Assembly: GCA_019347725.1 (NCBI GenBank) | Contig: JAHWKV010000046.1 | Location: forward strand, 1-7,007 | Direction of reading: 5' to 3' | Length of the DNA stretch: 7,007 nt | From: Actinomycetota bacterium | Lineage (GTDB): Bacteria; Actinomycetota; CADDZG01; JAHWKV01 | In this document: in pieces, positions 5,670 to 7,007 of the stretch | Layout: each line of letters starts with the position of its first letter | Numbering within the stretch: the stretch's first letter is position 1 | Notes under the pieces: model-generated | What the model was told of the DNA's origin: nothing | Databases searched by the model: none | The model's input: the letters and a program-made list of their open reading frames with translations, nothing else | Made by a program: the position numbers and the translations under genes

Positions 5670-6572
5670 TTGCTGCACCCGGCAGACACTAGTCATGACA
5701 GTTACCCATCCCGAATCGAGCCCACCTCCCGGCTGATCGAGCGCCGGGAGCCCGTGGTATACGGGCACAACCCCGGCCCTCTTAGCGATGCGGGCCTCCA
5801 GTCTTTTTCCCGGGACGGCTTTCTGCAGATGCGGGGCATCCTAGATCCCTCCGAGATCGAAGCCGTCCACAACGAGTTGAGCGAGATGGTGGCTCGACCG
5901 GAGGTGAGGCAGGACGAGCGGACGATCATCGAGCCGGCAAGCAACGAGGTTCGCTCCATGTTTCAGGTCCACGAGACCAGTCGCATCATCTCCCGTCTCG
6001 CCGCCGACAAACGCATAGTCGACGTCGCCCGGCAGATCCTCGGCAGTTACGTTTACATTCATCAGAGCCGGGTCAACTTCAAGCCGGCGTTCGAAGGCAA
6101 AGACTTTTCCTGGCATTCGGACTTTGAGACCTGGCACACCGAGGACGGCATGCCGGCCATGCGGGCGGTGAGCTTCAGCATCTCGCTAACCGAGAACTAC
6201 ACCTACAACGGCCCGTTACTGCTGATTCCCGGCTCGCACCGCATCTATGTGACCTGCGTAGGCGAGACGCCCGAGGGCAACTACCGCTCTTCGCTGCAGT
6301 TTCAGAAACTGGGTGTGCCGGAACGTGAGCATCTAAGGACCCTTTACAAAAGGGCGGGCGGGCGGATCGAGGTCTGCACCGGCGAACCCGGGGAGGTAAC
6401 CGTCTTCGATTGCAACACCATGCACGCCTCACCCAGCAATATCTCGCCGGTCCCCCGCACCAACATCTTCTTGGTGTTCAACAGCGTGGAAAACACTCCG
6501 GTCGAGCCGTTTGCAGCTCCTAAGCGGCGGCCGGACTACCTGGCCAGCCGGGACTATAACCCGGTCGGATAA
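5670..6572 (+). CDS. ectD: Ectoine 5-hydroxylase
   Basis: Fe(II)/2-oxoglutarate-dependent dioxygenase that converts ectoine to (4S,5S)-5-hydroxyectoine using O2, releasing CO2 and succinate. Length 300 aa, as expected for EctD. The family signature FSWHSDFETWHTEDGMPAMR (146-165) carries iron ligands His149 and Asp151. NGPLLLIPGSH (180-190) follows, and TMHASPSNISPVPRTNIF (250-267) gives the third ligand His252 and Arg263, the probable 2-oxoglutarate contact. FQVHE (98-102) is also typical. The start is a TTG with GGGGAGG (5656-5662) 7 nt upstream. The nearby ATGs at 5663 and 5695 are in other frames. The N-terminus SYPSRIEP then EPVVYG matches actinobacterial EctD starts. It lies 31 nt after ectC, last gene of the operon. 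Its presence means the host should accumulate hydroxyectoine as well as ectoine. Confidence 0.97.
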   Translation: MLHPADTSHDSYPSRIEPTSRLIERREPVVYGHNPGPLSDAGLQSFSRDGFLQMRGILDPSEIEAVHNELSEMVARPEVRQDERTIIEPASNEVRSMFQVHETSRIISRLAADKRIVDVARQILGSYVYIHQSRVNFKPAFEGKDFSWHSDFETWHTEDGMPAMRAVSFSISLTENYTYNGPLLLIPGSHRIYVTCVGETPEGNYRSSLQFQKLGVPEREHLRTLYKRAGGRIEVCTGEPGEVTVFDCNTMHASPSNISPVPRTNIFLVFNSVENTPVEPFAAPKRRPDYLASRDYNPVG

Positions 6573-6703
6573 GGCTTAGCGCAGCAGCGGACGGTACTCG
6601 GCACATTGGGTAAAGTGTCGTGGAGTTGCTTGAAATCTTCCCCCGGCGCCCGGCCGGTCCTGTAGAACCGCCTGCGCCTGCGCCGGCATCCGTATCGCAG
6701 ACG

Positions 6704-7007
6704 ATGTTGCGCGGCCTGGCCGCGCTTGCGCTCCTAGCGGCCGGCGCCTGCGGAAACAGCGACGAGGCGCCGGCGGTGTCTTCCAGCCCGGCGCCCGAGG
6801 CCGATATCGCCTGGGAGCAGGTGGGCTCATCAGTAGAGCTGAACGGCTGGACCGTTCGGTCGTGCCCTCAAGAGACACCGGTGCTGTGCGTCGAGCGCGA
6901 CGTCCGCCCGGTGGGCCACATCCGGCTGGAAGATCTGCCGAGCCTGGGCCAGGAGGCCTCCAACAGCCTCGACCAGGTCCAGGCCATGCTGGCGGTAAGG
7001 ACCAACA
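6704..7007 (+). CDS. Putative lipoprotein, partial (C-terminus outside window)
   Basis: Function not recognised; 101 codons are visible. The sequence starts MLRGLAALALLAAGAC, a short charged start and hydrophobic stretch ending in a lipobox-like AGA-Cys16, then GNSDEAPAVSSSPAPE, a flexible linker as in actinobacterial lipoproteins. The folded part begins with IAWEQVGSSVELNGWTV and has two further cysteines in SCPQETPVLC, which may pair outside the membrane, then PVGHIRLEDLPSL. The ATG at 6704 lacks a good Shine-Dalgarno. The same frame is open upstream to a GTG at 6620 and a TTG at 6626, which would add 28 or 26 Pro/Ala-rich residues before the hydrophobic stretch. The lipobox favours the short form, but the start is unsettled. 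It follows ectD by 131 bp with no clear terminator between, so it could be read through from the ect operon, though its product has no known link to ectoine. Confidence 0.7.
   Translation, partial: MLRGLAALALLAAGACGNSDEAPAVSSSPAPEADIAWEQVGSSVELNGWTVRSCPQETPVLCVERDVRPVGHIRLEDLPSLGQEASNSLDQVQAMLAVRTN

Noticed and set aside
1..7007. CRISPR array, insertion sequence, tRNA or rRNA genes
   Set aside because: No spaced direct repeats, transposase-like frames, terminal inverted repeats, or tRNA or rRNA signature sequences were seen on either strand.

Overview
The window is about 62% G+C by eye. It reads as chromosomal DNA of a high-G+C bacterium, most likely an actinomycete-type organism: protein similarity, GTG/TTG starts, a leaderless-looking gene and an EctD N-terminus of the actinobacterial kind all point that way. 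This assignment is inference, and no marker gene is present to fix the genus.

Layout. Positions 1-1808, minus strand: the 5' three quarters of a phosphoenolpyruvate synthase gene (ppsA), running off the left edge. Positions 1809-1980: a divergent intergenic region with a perfect 6+2+6 palindrome. Positions 1981-2625, plus: an exported, Cys-rich, single-pass membrane protein with an acidic Pro-Glu-Asp repeat, not recognised, followed by a long hairpin. Positions 2722-3066, plus: a small hypothetical protein, apparently leaderless. Positions 3067-3422: a 356-bp non-coding leader region with an orphan Shine-Dalgarno, hairpins and a short tandem repeat. Positions 3423-6572, plus: a complete ectA-ectB-ectC-ectD operon. 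Positions 6704-7007, plus: the start of a putative lipoprotein running off the right edge.

How the genes work together. The four ect genes form the whole ectoine/5-hydroxyectoine route from L-aspartate-beta-semialdehyde. EctB transaminates it to 2,4-diaminobutyrate, EctA acetylates that, EctC cyclises the product to ectoine, and EctD hydroxylates ectoine to 5-hydroxyectoine. All four look intact and keep their catalytic residues, so the organism should make both compatible solutes for salt, drought or heat stress. No ectR regulator and no dedicated aspartokinase (ask_ect) lie inside the window. PpsA is gluconeogenic, and nothing in the sequence ties it or the two hypothetical proteins directly to osmoadaptation.

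I do not see convincing evidence for a wholly new system. The less explained parts are the Cys-rich repeat protein, the ectA leader with a possible coupled leader peptide, and the odd ppsA start.
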